Position numbers and translations under genes: made by a program | The notes under the pieces: model-generated | The model's input: only the letters and a program-made list of their open reading frames with translations | Databases searched by the model: none | What the model was told of the DNA's origin: nothing | NCBI GenBank assembly: GCA_027456925.1 | Contig: DAIDTZ010000040.1 | Location: 1 to 5,148 of the forward strand | DNA: 5,148 nt | Direction of reading: 5' to 3' | Origin: Nitrospirota bacterium | GTDB lineage: Bacteria > Nitrospirota > UBA9217 | Shown here: one piece after another, positions 5,022 to 5,148 of the stretch | Numbering within the stretch: the stretch's first letter is position 1 | Layout: each line of letters begins with the position of its first letter

Positions 5022-5148
5022 ATGAAGAAAAAACTGAAAAAAATAAGCGTGATACTGCTTTTCCTGGTCCTAGCGCCCCATGCTTTCGGCGGGACAGCAG
5101 CAAAACCCGAGATCCTTCTTGCACCGGCGACGCCGGGGCCGGGCGATG
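5022..5148 (+). CDS. Putative secreted protein, N-terminal part (cut by window end)
   Basis: ATG at 5022, 20 bp after the thiC stop, with a GGAAAGGGA stretch upstream that could serve as a ribosome site. The 42 visible residues start with a strongly basic MKKKLKK, then a hydrophobic core (ISVILLFLVLA), then small residues around HAFGG and GTAA. This is a typical Sec signal peptide, so the mature protein should act in the periplasm or outside. The first mature residues (KPEILLAPATPGPGD) loosely recall the N-terminal domain of some M23-type cell-wall peptidases, but this is a weak impression from a short fragment. No function is assigned. The close spacing and lack of a visible terminator suggest possible co-transcription with thiC, without implying a thiamin role. 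Confidence 0.7.
   Translation, partial: MKKKLKKISVILLFLVLAPHAFGGTAAKPEILLAPATPGPGD

Overview
The window is a compact, all-plus-strand bacterial segment of fairly high GC. It joins the end of a cobalamin (B12) lower-ligand gene group to a thiamin (B1) biosynthesis operon. Gene style (short-form ThiC, AAGGAG-type ribosome sites, GTG/TTG starts, 7-bp tandem repeats between genes) suggests a Gram-negative anaerobe-like lineage such as Desulfobacterota or Nitrospirota. That is an impression from gene style, not a demonstrated assignment.

Region 1 (1-1582): the last 46 codons of cobT, then cobS and cobC. CobT and CobS are the two enzymes that make alpha-ribazole phosphate and join it to adenosylcobinamide-GDP. 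CobC is the histidine phosphatase that removes the phosphate. cobS and cobC are separated by 3 bp. The 69-bp cobT-cobS gap shows no convincing signal.

Region 2 (1583-1841, no gene): a complete regulatory leader. It has a sigma70-type promoter (TTGACT, 17-bp spacer, TATTGT), a TPP riboswitch aptamer, a perfect 8-bp terminator hairpin with eight Ts, and the thiS ribosome site. The 3' edge of the aptamer (GGAAGG) is exactly complementary to CCTTCC in the terminator. This gives a plausible antiterminator and points to transcriptional-attenuation control by TPP. No terminator is visible between cobC and this promoter, so read-through from the cob genes would also meet the TPP switch.

Region 3 (1842-5001): thiS (sulfur carrier), thiG (thiazole synthase), thiE (thiamin-phosphate synthase, with some TenI-like features) and thiC (HMP-phosphate synthase, radical SAM). 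Together they cover the core of the thiazole branch, the pyrimidine branch and the coupling step. thiF, thiH/thiO, thiD and thiL are not here and must lie elsewhere. The two gaps flanking thiG each carry 7-bp periodic repeats of different sequence. One is a direct GTTC array that starts on the thiS stop codon. The other is an inverted GCATAG-type array that can fold just upstream of the thiE ribosome site.

Region 4 (5022-5148): the start of an unidentified secreted protein 20 bp after thiC, cut by the window edge.

No wholly new system is evident; the genes are recognisable vitamin-pathway families. The points most worth following are the two heptad repeat arrays, the two-residue tail after the Gly-Gly of ThiS, the missing Mg-binding Asp in ThiE, and whether the ThiC homologue next to cobT/cobS is a true ThiC or a BzaF-like benzimidazole synthase.
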